Part shown: positions 6,654-14,001 of the stretch, piece after piece
Layout: the number at the start of each line of letters is the position of its first letter
Position numbering within the stretch: position 1 is the first letter of the stretch
From: an uncultured Christensenellaceae bacterium
Lineage (GTDB): Bacteria; Bacillota; Clostridia; Christensenellales; Aristaeellaceae
Length of the DNA: 19,365 nucleotides
Direction of reading: 5' to 3'
Assembly: GCA_905236495.1 (NCBI GenBank)
Contig: CAJOPV010000181.1
Location: 1-19,365 of the forward strand
Notes under the pieces: generated by a model
What the model saw: only the letters and a program-made list of their open reading frames with translations
Database searches by the model: none
Told to the model about the DNA's origin: nothing
Position numbers and translations under genes: made by a program

Positions 6654-8432
6654 ATGAAGAAGATTTGGTTCCTGTTTTTTGCTCTTGTGCTGACGGCGGC
6701 GCTGGGCGTCTCCGCCCTGGCGGAGGATGCCCCCCTCACCGCCGTGGAAATGACCCGGCTCATGGGCAACGGCATCAATTTAGGCAACACCATGGAGGCC
6801 TGCAACAACGGCAAGCTGGGCGGCAACACCACCGACGATCCCGCTTACTACGAAACCATGTGGGGCCAGCCCGTTACCACGGCGGATATGCTGCAGGGCA
6901 TGAAGGCGGCGGGGTTTGATACCGTCCGCATCCCCGTGGCCTGGATGACGAACGCCACCCATCTGGATCAAGGGGATTATACCATCTCCGAAAAGTACCT
7001 GGATCGGGTGGAGGAGATCGTGAACTACGCCCTGGACGCCGGGATGTACGTCATCGTCAACGATCACTGGGACGGCGGCTGGTGGGGCATGTTCGGCTCC
7101 GATACCCAGGCGACAAGGGATCTGGCGATGGAGGCCTATCAGGGCATGTGGCGGCAGATCGCGGAGCGTTTCGCCGCCTACGATTACCGGCTGATCTTTG
7201 AAAGCGCCAATGAAGAATTAGGCGCCCGATTTGATGAAAACTCGCCCCTCTACTGCCAGGATTCCATCGATCATTACCTGCCGGATGCGGAGCGCTACGC
7301 CCTGACGAACCGGGTGAACCAGGCCTTTGTGGATACGGTTCGATCTGCCGGCGGCAGCAACGCCGAGCGCTTCCTGCTCATTGCGGGCTACGGCACCAAC
7401 ATTGCCCAGACCTTCGACAGCCGCTTCCAGATGCCCAGGGATACGGCGGAAAAGAAGCTGATGGTGTCGGTGCACTATTACGATCCCTGGTCCTATTGCG
7501 GCGCGTCCAGCGCGGCGGGGGCCACCCTGTGGGGCAAGAAGGCGGATTTCCAGGCTATGTACAATACCCTGAGCCAGATGAAGAAGTTCGTCTCCCAGGG
7601 CTACGGCGTGGTGATCGGCGAATACGGCGCGCTGCCGGGCGGCGATGGGGTGCAGAAGAAAAACGCCCCGGCTTATCACAAGGCGTTTCTGGATTGCTGC
7701 GACGCGCTGGATTATACTTCCTGCCTGTGGGACTGCAGCGGCTTTTTCATCCGCAGGAACCTGAAAATCGCGGATGAGGAAATGGCGGCGGTGTATGCCG
7801 GGCGCAATGCCGCCTCCGAGGCGGGGAAGGATCACGCCGAGATCGCCGCCGCGGGGAAGCAGTCCATTGACGCCGCCATCGAATCCGCCCCGGACAGCCT
7901 GGTGGCAAACGCCGCCCCCGTCACGGAGGATACCTGCGTGGCCTGGATCATGTTCAGCGAGGGCTCCTGGGCCCTGAGCTACAGCGTGGGGGACACCTAT
8001 ACCCCCGATTCCATCACGCCCGGCATCGTGCCTGCCGACGCGGAAATCACCGGCGAAGGCACCTATACCGTGGCGCTGGATTTCACCGGCACCGAAAAGG
8101 GCTATGCGGATAATACCGCCTTCTGCGCCGTGGGCATTTCCAACGGGGAGCAAATGTACCCCGGCTACTGCATCAATATCACGAAGGTGCTCATCAACGG
8201 CGAGCAGGTGAAGCTGAAGGGCAGGAACTATACCTGCTCCGACGACGGGAAATGCACCCGCAGCAACCTTTTCAACGAATGGGTGGATATGAAGCAGGTC
8301 ACCAAGGCCAATGCCCGGGTGCTCTATGGCGATTTCACCGGCATTTCCGCCACGCCCCTGGACCGCAGCCTGGACTGTATGGGCCATATCGAAACGATGG
8401 AGGTCACCTTCACCTACGCGCCCAGGAAGTGA
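6654..8432 (+). CDS. Secreted GH5 family endoglucanase (cellulase-like) with C-terminal accessory module
   Basis: The 592-residue product has a signal peptide (MKKIWFLFFALVLTAALG, cleavage near ALAED at 21-25). Residues about 29-385 form a glycoside hydrolase family 5 TIM barrel: MGNGINLGNTME (37-48), TVRIPVAW (90-97), VNDHWDGGWW (135-144), the acid/base in FESANEE (Glu187), VHYYDPW (273-279) with catalytic-site His274 and Tyr276, and the nucleophile in VIGEYGA (Glu323). It should hydrolyse internal beta-1,4 bonds of cellulose or related beta-glucans; the exact substrate is not readable. The residue after the acid/base is Glu rather than the usual Pro (NEP). After a linker, residues about 425-592 match the module of the protein at 1-1197. 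The start follows a GGAAAGGA ribosome site; the longer open frame upstream overlaps the binding-protein gene and has no signal peptide. It likely feeds oligosaccharides to the adjacent transporter. Confidence 0.9.
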   Translation: MKKIWFLFFALVLTAALGVSALAEDAPLTAVEMTRLMGNGINLGNTMEACNNGKLGGNTTDDPAYYETMWGQPVTTADMLQGMKAAGFDTVRIPVAWMTNATHLDQGDYTISEKYLDRVEEIVNYALDAGMYVIVNDHWDGGWWGMFGSDTQATRDLAMEAYQGMWRQIAERFAAYDYRLIFESANEELGARFDENSPLYCQDSIDHYLPDAERYALTNRVNQAFVDTVRSAGGSNAERFLLIAGYGTNIAQTFDSRFQMPRDTAEKKLMVSVHYYDPWSYCGASSAAGATLWGKKADFQAMYNTLSQMKKFVSQGYGVVIGEYGALPGGDGVQKKNAPAYHKAFLDCCDALDYTSCLWDCSGFFIRRNLKIADEEMAAVYAGRNAASEAGKDHAEIAAAGKQSIDAAIESAPDSLVANAAPVTEDTCVAWIMFSEGSWALSYSVGDTYTPDSITPGIVPADAEITGEGTYTVALDFTGTEKGYADNTAFCAVGISNGEQMYPGYCINITKVLINGEQVKLKGRNYTCSDDGKCTRSNLFNEWVDMKQVTKANARVLYGDFTGISATPLDRSLDCMGHIETMEVTFTYAPRK

Positions 8433-8464
8433 GCGCCTGGGGGCTTCCCCGGCACAAAAACCGG

Positions 8465-8524
8465 CGTTCCGCCCCGGGCCCGTCCTGCGGAACGGGCAAG
8501 ACAGGACGGCACGGGCAATGTGCC
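8465..8524 (+). other. Structured intercistronic RNA with interleaved stems
   Basis: The 143-base gap before the SDR gene holds CGTTCCGC (8465-8472) pairing with GCGGAACG (8487-8494), and CCGTCCTG (8480-8487) pairing with CAGGACGG (8502-8509). The 5' arm of the second lies in the loop of the first, so they form either a pseudoknot or two exclusive states, sharing one base (8487). A small GGCAC/GTGCC stem follows (8508-8524). GC-rich DNA makes chance pairing common. Confidence 0.35.
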
Positions 8525-8575
8525 GCTGTCGCTTCGGAGCATGGTGAACGCAGCAGAAAAAGGAAGGAATTCCTT

Positions 8576-9328
8576 ATGTATCAGGTGAAAGGAAAATGGG
8601 CGCTGATTACCGGCGCTGCCCGGGGCATTGGCTACTTGACGGCGAAATTCATGGCGGAGCAGGGCTGCAATCTGATCCTGCACAGCCGCAGCCTGGCCCA
8701 CACGGAAAAGGTGCTGAAGGAGGTCAGGGCCCTGGGGGCAGAGGCCCGGGCGGTGGCGGCGGACCTGAATGATCCGGATGCGGTGGAAAAGATGCTGAAG
8801 GAGATCGACGGCTTCGACGTGGAGGTAGCCATCGTGCTGAACAACGCGGGCCTACAGATCGCTTACCGCAGCGATTACTGCCAGACCCCCGTATCCGATT
8901 ACGAGATCAGCTTCCGGGTGAATACCATCGCCCCCGCCATGATCTGCTATCATTTCCTGCCGAAGATGATGGCGCGGGGCACGGGACGCATCCTGAACAC
9001 CACCAGCGGCATCGCCCTGGACGTGTGCCAGGCGGGGTATTCCGCCAGCAAGGCGGCGCTGGATAAGATCACCATTGACCTGGGAAGCCGGGTGCAGGGC
9101 ACGGACGTGATGATCAACCTCACCGATCCGGGCTGGTGCCGCACGGATTTAGGGGGTCAGCACGCTCCCAACGCCCCGGAGAGCGCCATACCCGGCATCG
9201 TGGTCGGCGTCTTCTGCGACGACAGGAAATCGGGCCGGTATCTGGGCGCCCAGCATTTTGCCGGCATGACGCTGGAGCAGGCGGTGCAAAAAGCCGAGGC
9301 GGAATTCGACAGCCCCTACGGAGCATAA
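8576..9328 (+). CDS. Short-chain dehydrogenase/reductase (classical SDR)
   Basis: This 250-residue cytoplasmic oxidoreductase has the full classical SDR signature: the nucleotide-binding TGAARGIG (12-19), a DLN acid-turn (63-65), NNAG (89-92), and the catalytic tetrad Asn116, Ser144, Tyr155 and Lys159 (YSASK). HSRS after the second strand (36-39) leans towards NADP(H) rather than NAD(H), but weakly. Length is normal for the family. The substrate cannot be told from sequence; its position after a sugar transporter and glycanase suggests a sugar or polyol, although the 143-base structured gap means it may be a separate unit. The ATG at 8576 follows AAGGAAGGA. An open frame reaches further upstream but overlaps the GH5 gene. 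A terminator follows 47 bases after the stop. Confidence 0.9.
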   Translation: MYQVKGKWALITGAARGIGYLTAKFMAEQGCNLILHSRSLAHTEKVLKEVRALGAEARAVAADLNDPDAVEKMLKEIDGFDVEVAIVLNNAGLQIAYRSDYCQTPVSDYEISFRVNTIAPAMICYHFLPKMMARGTGRILNTTSGIALDVCQAGYSASKAALDKITIDLGSRVQGTDVMINLTDPGWCRTDLGGQHAPNAPESAIPGIVVGVFCDDRKSGRYLGAQHFAGMTLEQAVQKAEAEFDSPYGA

Positions 9329-9375
9329 GCCTGCTTTATCCCAACTGCCTTTCTTGGGAAAGGAGTACAGGGGAA

Positions 9376-9406
9376 AACCCGTTCTTTGGGCTCCAAAGAA
9401 CGGGTT
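9376..9406. terminator. Bidirectional rho-independent terminator between convergent genes
   Basis: AACCCGTTCTTTGG (9376-9389) pairs perfectly with CCAAAGAACGGGTT (9393-9406) around GCT. The + strand continues GCTTTGTTTTTCTCGTTTTT, and the - strand continues TTTTCCCC, so it can end both the SDR transcript and the convergent acyl-CoA synthetase transcript. Confidence 0.88.
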
Positions 9407-9424
9407 GCTTTGTTTTTCTCGTTT

Positions 9425-11059
9425 TTATCCGTTATTCTGCGCCTCTACCAGGCGGACGCCGCAGTATTGCTGGCGCAGCTTGGGCTTTTCGATCTTGCCG
9501 GTGGGGTTCCGGGGGACCTTGGCGAAGATGATCTTCCGGGGACGCTTGTACCGGGGCAGATCCAGGCAGAAGCGGTTGACCTCCTCCTCGGTCAGCTCCA
9601 TGCCCTCCTTGACCTGAATGATGGCGGCGGCGATTTCGCCCAGCCGCTGATCCGGCAGGCCGATGACGGCTACGTCGTGGATCTTGGGGTTGGAGGCCAG
9701 GAAATCCTCAATCTGCACGGGATAGAGGTTTTCACCACCGGTGATGATGACGTCCTTCTTGCGGTCCACCAGGAAAATGAAGCCGTCCTCATCCTGCTTC
9801 GCCATGTCCCCGGTGTGCAGCCAGCCGTCGATGAGGGTCTCCGCGGTGGCCTTGGGATCGTGGTAATAGCAGCGCATGACCCCGGGGCCCTTGACGCACA
9901 ATTCGCCCACCTCCCCGCGCTGCACAACCTGATCCTTTTCATCCACGATCTTGCATTTCCAGCCGAAGCCCGGCACGCCGATGGCGCCGACCTTGTGGAC
10001 GTTTTCCATCCCCAGGTGCACGCAGCCCGGGCCGGTGGATTCGCTGAGGCCGTAGTTGGTATCGTACTTGTGGTGGGGGAAATATTGCAGCCAATGCCGG
10101 ATCAGGGAGGGGGGCACGGGCTGGGCCCCAATATGCATCAGCCGCCATTGGGACAGCTGATAATCCTTCAGGCTCACGTCGCCCCGCTCGATGGCGGCCA
10201 AGATATCCTGGGCCCAGGGCACCAGGAGCCATACGATGGTGCATTTTTCCCAGCTCACCGCGTCCAGGATGGCCTTGGGAGAATTGCCCTTGAGGATCAC
10301 CGCCCGGCTGCCGGTGAACAGGGAGCCGAACCAGTGCATTTTCGCCCCGGTGTGATACAGCGGCGGGATGCAGAGGAACACGTCGTCATGGGTGGTTTCG
10401 TGGTGCGTGGCCTCCATCCGGGCGGATTGCAGCAGCGCCGTGTGATCCAGCAGGATGGCCTTGGGGAAGCCGGTGGTGCCGGAGGAATAGTAGATGGCGG
10501 CCTCGTCGGTATCCTGGATCAGCACCTTGGGGGCGGCGGAGGAGCAGTTGGCTACCGCTTCATTGTAGCTTTCGGCGAAGGAGGGGCGGTTGTCCCCCAC
10601 GAAGAAGAGGATCTTCTCCCCGCTGATCTTGGGCACGATATCCTCCACCCGCCCGATGAACTCCGGGCCGAAGAAGAGCACGTCCGCATCCGCCAGCTTC
10701 AGGCAGTAATCGATCTCATCGGCGGTATAGCGGAAATTCAGGGGCACGGCGATGGCCCCGGTTTTCAGGATGCCGAAATAAATGGGCAGCCATTCCAGGC
10801 AGTTCATAAGCAATATGGCAGCCTTCTGCCCCTTGCGGATGCCCCGGGAGAGCAGAAGGTTCGCTACCCTGTTGGCCTTTTCGTCAAACACGCTCCAGGT
10901 GATTTCCCTGCGGTAGGGGGTGGCGGTGGTGGGCTGGATCAATTCATATTCCCGCCAGGTGACCCGGGGGCCCTCCTGAATTTCCGGGTTCATTTCCACC
11001 AGGGCGGTTTCGCTGCCGTATAGCTTGCTGTTTCTCTCCAGCAGGTCGGTGATGGGCAT
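9425..11059 (-). CDS. AMP-forming acyl-CoA synthetase (ANL superfamily ligase)
   Basis: This 544-residue cytoplasmic ligase activates a carboxylic acid with ATP to an acyl-AMP and then a CoA thioester. The AMP-binding P-loop is YSSGTTGFPK (191-200). Other family motifs are NYGLSESTGPG, DGWLHTGDMA, the hinge-region DRKKDVIITGGENLYP, and the C-terminal catalytic Lys in NPTGKIEK (Lys522). Length fits the CaiC/fatty-acyl-CoA synthetase type. Specificity (medium-chain, aryl or carnitine-like acid) cannot be assigned. It is divergent from the regulator-iorAB-paaK operon and carries its own near-consensus promoter, so the two may share regulation or metabolites. AGGAAAGGAAG lies just upstream of the ATG at 11059. 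The opposite strand is open over almost the whole gene, but that frame has no start signals and only reflects codon bias. Confidence 0.92.
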   Translation of the reverse strand: MPITDLLERNSKLYGSETALVEMNPEIQEGPRVTWREYELIQPTTATPYRREITWSVFDEKANRVANLLLSRGIRKGQKAAILLMNCLEWLPIYFGILKTGAIAVPLNFRYTADEIDYCLKLADADVLFFGPEFIGRVEDIVPKISGEKILFFVGDNRPSFAESYNEAVANCSSAAPKVLIQDTDEAAIYYSSGTTGFPKAILLDHTALLQSARMEATHHETTHDDVFLCIPPLYHTGAKMHWFGSLFTGSRAVILKGNSPKAILDAVSWEKCTIVWLLVPWAQDILAAIERGDVSLKDYQLSQWRLMHIGAQPVPPSLIRHWLQYFPHHKYDTNYGLSESTGPGCVHLGMENVHKVGAIGVPGFGWKCKIVDEKDQVVQRGEVGELCVKGPGVMRCYYHDPKATAETLIDGWLHTGDMAKQDEDGFIFLVDRKKDVIITGGENLYPVQIEDFLASNPKIHDVAVIGLPDQRLGEIAAAIIQVKEGMELTEEEVNRFCLDLPRYKRPRKIIFAKVPRNPTGKIEKPKLRQQYCGVRLVEAQNNG

Positions 11060-11117
11060 ATCGGATGCTTCCTTTCCTGAAAAGCGAATTCACTTTATCG
11101 CTTTTATTGGCTAAAGA

Positions 11118-11146
11118 ATCATACCGCATTTTGGCCCGCTTGTCAA
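11118..11146 (-). promoter_or_regulatory. Sigma-A type promoter of the acyl-CoA synthetase gene
   Basis: On the minus strand TTGACA (11146-11141) and TATGAT (11123-11118) are separated by exactly 17 bases, with 58 bases from the -10 box to the ATG. The -35 is consensus and the -10 matches 5 of 6 positions. Confidence 0.85.
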
Positions 11147-11156
11147 GATGAGGGAT

Positions 11157-11173
11157 TGTACCATAAATGTACA
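11157..11173. promoter_or_regulatory. Candidate operator between the divergent promoters
   Basis: TGTACCATAAATGTACA is an inverted repeat with 5-bp arms (TGTAC/GTACA) and a 7-base spacer. It is just upstream of the -35 box of the leftward promoter and 22 bases upstream of the rightward -35, a position suited to joint control. The regulator that binds it is unknown; the adjacent YerC-type protein is one candidate. Confidence 0.4.
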
Positions 11174-11195
11174 GAAAAAAATACACTGCCTGTTC

Positions 11196-11224
11196 TTTAC
11201 TTACACGCTTTAATGTGCTAAAAT
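11196..11224 (+). promoter_or_regulatory. Extended -10 promoter of the regulator-iorAB-paaK operon
   Basis: TTTACT (11196-11201), a 17-base spacer, and TAAAAT (11219-11224) preceded by TGC make an extended -10 sigma-A promoter. Transcription would start near 11231, giving a leader of about 50 bases before the ATG at 11281, too short for a T-box or a typical riboswitch. Confidence 0.75.
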
Positions 11225-11280
11225 ACAATGACGAAAGCGCCGGAAGCGGGAAAACGAAGGAAGAGGGGGATGGCGATTCC

Positions 11281-11604
11281 ATGGCGAGGAACGCGAAGAA
11301 GCAGCGGAGCATGGGGCTGTATGAGGCCATCGTAAAGCTTCGGGACGTGGAGGAGTGCAGGCGGTTTTTTGACGACCTGTGCACCCCTACGGAGCTGCGC
11401 AGCATGGAGCAGCGCTACGACGTGGCGGTGTATCTTTTGCAGGATCAGGTCTATACCGAGATTTTGGAAAAGACCGGCGCCAGCAGCGCCACCATCAGCC
11501 GGGTGCGGCGCAATATACTGGATAACGAGGCGGGAGGCGCCATGCGGGATATGATCCGCCGCCTGGGTCTCATCGCTTCAGAGCAGGGAGAAGAAGAACA
11601 ATGA
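11281..11604 (+). CDS. yerC: YerC/YecD-type TrpR-family transcriptional regulator
   Basis: The 107-residue product matches the YerC branch of the TrpR family: LYEAIVKLRDVEECRRFFDDLCTPTELRSMEQR (13-45) is the family core, and a helix-turn-helix runs about 55-80 with the recognition segment TGASSATISRVRRNI (65-79). TrpR-family proteins bind DNA as dimers and can respond to an amino acid; the effector of YerC proteins is not settled. The ATG at 11281 follows GAGGGGG by 11 bases. Longer in-frame starts would overlap the promoter at 11196-11224 and are unlikely. The stop overlaps the iorA start (ATGA, 11601-11604), so the two are translationally coupled. As first gene of the operon it may regulate itself and iorAB-paaK. 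Its C-terminal tail is Glu-rich (EQGEEEQ). Confidence 0.88.
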   Translation: MARNAKKQRSMGLYEAIVKLRDVEECRRFFDDLCTPTELRSMEQRYDVAVYLLQDQVYTEILEKTGASSATISRVRRNILDNEAGGAMRDMIRRLGLIASEQGEEEQ

Positions 11605-13346
11605 AAAAACTGATGCTTGGCAACGCGGCTGCGGCCCGGGGATTATTTGAGGCGGGCTGCGCGGTGGTATCCTCCTACCCCGGCACTCCCAGCACGGAGA
11701 TCACCGAGGAGCTGGCAAAATATGACGAGGTCTATTGCGAGTGGGCGCCCAATGAGAAGGTGGCTATGGAGGCGGCCTTCGGGGCCAGCCTGGCCGGCAA
11801 ACGATCCTTCTGCGGGATGAAGCACGTGGGCCTCAACGTGGCGGCGGACCCGCTGTTCACCATCTCCTACACCGGGGTCAACGCTGGCATGGTGATCGCG
11901 GTGGCGGACGACGCGGGGATGCATTCCTCCCAGAACGAGCAGGATTCCCGCCATTACGCCCGGGCCGCCAAGGTGCCCATGCTGGAGCCCTCAGACAGCG
12001 CGGAGGCCCTGGCCTTTGCCAAAAAGGCGTATGAGATTTCGGAGGCCTACGATACCCCCGTGTTCCTTAAAATGTGCACCCGCATCGCCCATTCCCAATC
12101 GGTGGTGGAAACGGGGGAGAGGATCACGCCCCCCGCAAAGCCTTATGAAAAGAACATCGGAAAATACGTGATGATGCCCGGCAACGCCATCCGCCGCCAT
12201 CCCGTGGTGGAGGAGCGCACGAAAAAGCTCATCGCCCTGGCGGAGGAAAGCGATTTGAACCGGGTGGAACAGGGGGAGGATCACAGCATCGGCATCATTG
12301 CCTCCTCCACCAGCTACCAGTATGTGAAGGAGGTCTGCGGGGATAAGTACCCCGTTTTGAAGCTGGGCATGATCTGGCCCATGCCGGAAAAGAAGATCCT
12401 GGATTTTGCCGCTTCGGTGGATCGCCTCATCGTGGTGGAGGAGCTGGACAGCTTCATCGAGGATCATTGCCGGGTGCTGGGCCTGAAGCCGGAGGGAAAG
12501 AGCCTGTTTTCTCCTCTGGGCGAGCTGAGCCAGAACCTGGTGGCGGAAAAGCTGGGCATCGGCAGGGAAGCAGGGCCCACCCTGAATGAAACCGTGCCGC
12601 CCCGGCCCCCGGTGATGTGCGCCGGGTGCCCCCACCGGGGCTTATTCTACACCCTGAGCCGCAACAAGTGCACGGTGCTGGGGGATATCGGCTGCTATAC
12701 GCTGGGCGCGGTGGCCCCCCTGTCCGCCATTGAAATGACGGCCTGCATGGGCGCCTCCGTCAGCGCTATCCACGGGTTCAACAAGGCCCTGGGAAAGGAA
12801 AGCGAAGGCAAAACCGTTGCGGTGATCGGGGACAGCACCTTCATGCATTCGGGCATGACGGGCCTTGCCAACATCGCCTACAACCAATCCAATTCCACCG
12901 TCATCATCCTGGATAACTCTATCACCGGCATGACCGGGCACCAGCAAAACCCCACCACCGGCTACAACATCAAGGGCGACCCGGCGGGGAAGATCGATTT
13001 GGAAAGCCTGTGCCGGGCCATGGGCTTCAATCGGGTACGGGTGGTGGATCCCTACGACCTGAAGGCCTGCGACGAGGCGGTGAAGGAAGAGCTTCGGGCA
13101 GCAGAGCCCAGCGTCATCATTTCCCGCCGGCCCTGCGCCCTGCTTAAATACGTGAAGCACAAGGCCCCGCTGAAGGTGAACGGGGAAAAGTGCGTGGGCT
13201 GCAAATCCTGCATGCGCATCGGCTGCCCCGCCATCTCCATCAAGAACGGCAAGGCCCGGGTGGATGAAACCCTGTGCGTGGGCTGCGGCGTATGCAGCCA
13301 GCTTTGTCGGGTGGATGCCTTTGAAAGCACCGGGAAGGAGGCCTGA
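11601..13346 (+). CDS. iorA: Indolepyruvate ferredoxin oxidoreductase, alpha subunit
   Basis: This 581-residue subunit, with IorB, interconverts an arylpyruvate plus CoA with aryl-acetyl-CoA, CO2 and reduced ferredoxin. The N-terminus has the pyrimidine-binding-like domain start (SSYPGTPSTEITEE, 24-37). The thiamine-diphosphate domain carries GDIGCYTLG and GDSTFMHSGM (410-419) followed by LDNSITGMTG, the metal and cofactor site. The C-terminus has two 4Fe-4S clusters: Cys531, 534, 537 and 542 (CVGCKSCMRIGCP) and Cys559, 562, 565 and 569. The second set lacks the usual Pro after the last Cys. Length is a little under the 600-640 residues common for IorA. It overlaps the regulator gene by 4 bases, and iorB starts 2 bases after its stop. 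The reaction is reversible in vivo; direction depends on the host. Confidence 0.95.
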   Translation: MKKLMLGNAAAARGLFEAGCAVVSSYPGTPSTEITEELAKYDEVYCEWAPNEKVAMEAAFGASLAGKRSFCGMKHVGLNVAADPLFTISYTGVNAGMVIAVADDAGMHSSQNEQDSRHYARAAKVPMLEPSDSAEALAFAKKAYEISEAYDTPVFLKMCTRIAHSQSVVETGERITPPAKPYEKNIGKYVMMPGNAIRRHPVVEERTKKLIALAEESDLNRVEQGEDHSIGIIASSTSYQYVKEVCGDKYPVLKLGMIWPMPEKKILDFAASVDRLIVVEELDSFIEDHCRVLGLKPEGKSLFSPLGELSQNLVAEKLGIGREAGPTLNETVPPRPPVMCAGCPHRGLFYTLSRNKCTVLGDIGCYTLGAVAPLSAIEMTACMGASVSAIHGFNKALGKESEGKTVAVIGDSTFMHSGMTGLANIAYNQSNSTVIILDNSITGMTGHQQNPTTGYNIKGDPAGKIDLESLCRAMGFNRVRVVDPYDLKACDEAVKEELRAAEPSVIISRRPCALLKYVKHKAPLKVNGEKCVGCKSCMRIGCPAISIKNGKARVDETLCVGCGVCSQLCRVDAFESTGKEA

Positions 13347-13348
13347 AC

Positions 13349-13921
13349 ATGCAGACGAAGAATATTATGATCGTGGGCGTGGGCGGTCAGGGCAGCCTGC
13401 TTGCCAGCAAGCTGCTGGGCCATCTGCTGATGAATCAGGGCTATGACGTGAAGGTTTCCGAGGTGCACGGCATGAGCCAGCGGGGCGGCAGCGTGGTGAC
13501 CTATGTGCGCTACGGCGACAGGGTGGCTTCGCCCGTCATCGATAAAGGGGAAGCGGATTTCATCGTATCCTTTGAGCTCATGGAGGCTGCCCGGTGGCTT
13601 TCCTTCCTTCGGCCCGGCGGGCAGATCGTCACTTCCACCCAGCAGATAGATCCCATGCCCGTGGTGACCGGGGCGGCGGAATACCCGGAGGGCCTGGTTG
13701 AAAAAATGCGGTCCGCAGGGGCCAAGGTGGATGCGCTGGATTGCCTGGCCCTGGCGAAAGAAGCGGGCAGCAGCAAGGCGGTGAACATCGTGCTGATGGG
13801 CCGTCTGAGCCATTATTTCGATCTGCCGGAGGAGGCGTGGCAAAAATCCCTGGAGGCCAACGTGCCCCCCAAATTCCTGGAACTCAACAAAAAGGCGTTC
13901 GCCCTGGGCAAGAACGCCTGA
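13349..13921 (+). CDS. iorB: Indolepyruvate ferredoxin oxidoreductase, beta subunit
   Basis: This 190-residue partner of IorA belongs to the gamma domain of 2-oxoacid:ferredoxin oxidoreductases. Visible landmarks are GVGGQGSLLASKLLG (9-23), the HGMSQRGGSVV stretch and the conserved E near FELMEAARW. It completes the CoA-binding part of the enzyme and has no Fe-S cysteine set. Length is typical. The start lies 2 bases after the iorA stop, with AAGGAGG inside the end of iorA, so the subunits are co-translated. An 80-base gap separates it from the aryl-CoA ligase gene. Confidence 0.95.
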   Translation: MQTKNIMIVGVGGQGSLLASKLLGHLLMNQGYDVKVSEVHGMSQRGGSVVTYVRYGDRVASPVIDKGEADFIVSFELMEAARWLSFLRPGGQIVTSTQQIDPMPVVTGAAEYPEGLVEKMRSAGAKVDALDCLALAKEAGSSKAVNIVLMGRLSHYFDLPEEAWQKSLEANVPPKFLELNKKAFALGKNA

Positions 13922-14001
13922 CAGACCGGCAACGAGGGGGAAACGGCGAAGCAAAGGCCTTCGGCTTTTGAATGATACGCAAAGGAAAGGATGGATGCCC
14001 T

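Noticed and set aside
7218..8387. A minus-strand open frame opposite the GH5 gene
   Set aside because: It has no motifs or start signals; the plus strand has catalytic GH5 motifs throughout.
9386..11023. A 545-codon plus-strand open frame opposite the acyl-CoA synthetase gene
   Set aside because: It begins inside the terminator region and lacks domain signatures. The minus strand has every ligase motif plus promoter and ribosome site.
11167..11280. A longer N-terminus for the YerC-type regulator starting at 11167
   Set aside because: That start lies upstream of the -35 box at 11196, so it would not be on the transcript, and the family core starts near the ATG at 11281.
11225..11280. Possible T-box or amino-acid riboswitch in the operon leader
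   Set aside because: The leader is only about 50 bases, with no T-box sequence, antiterminator or U-run.
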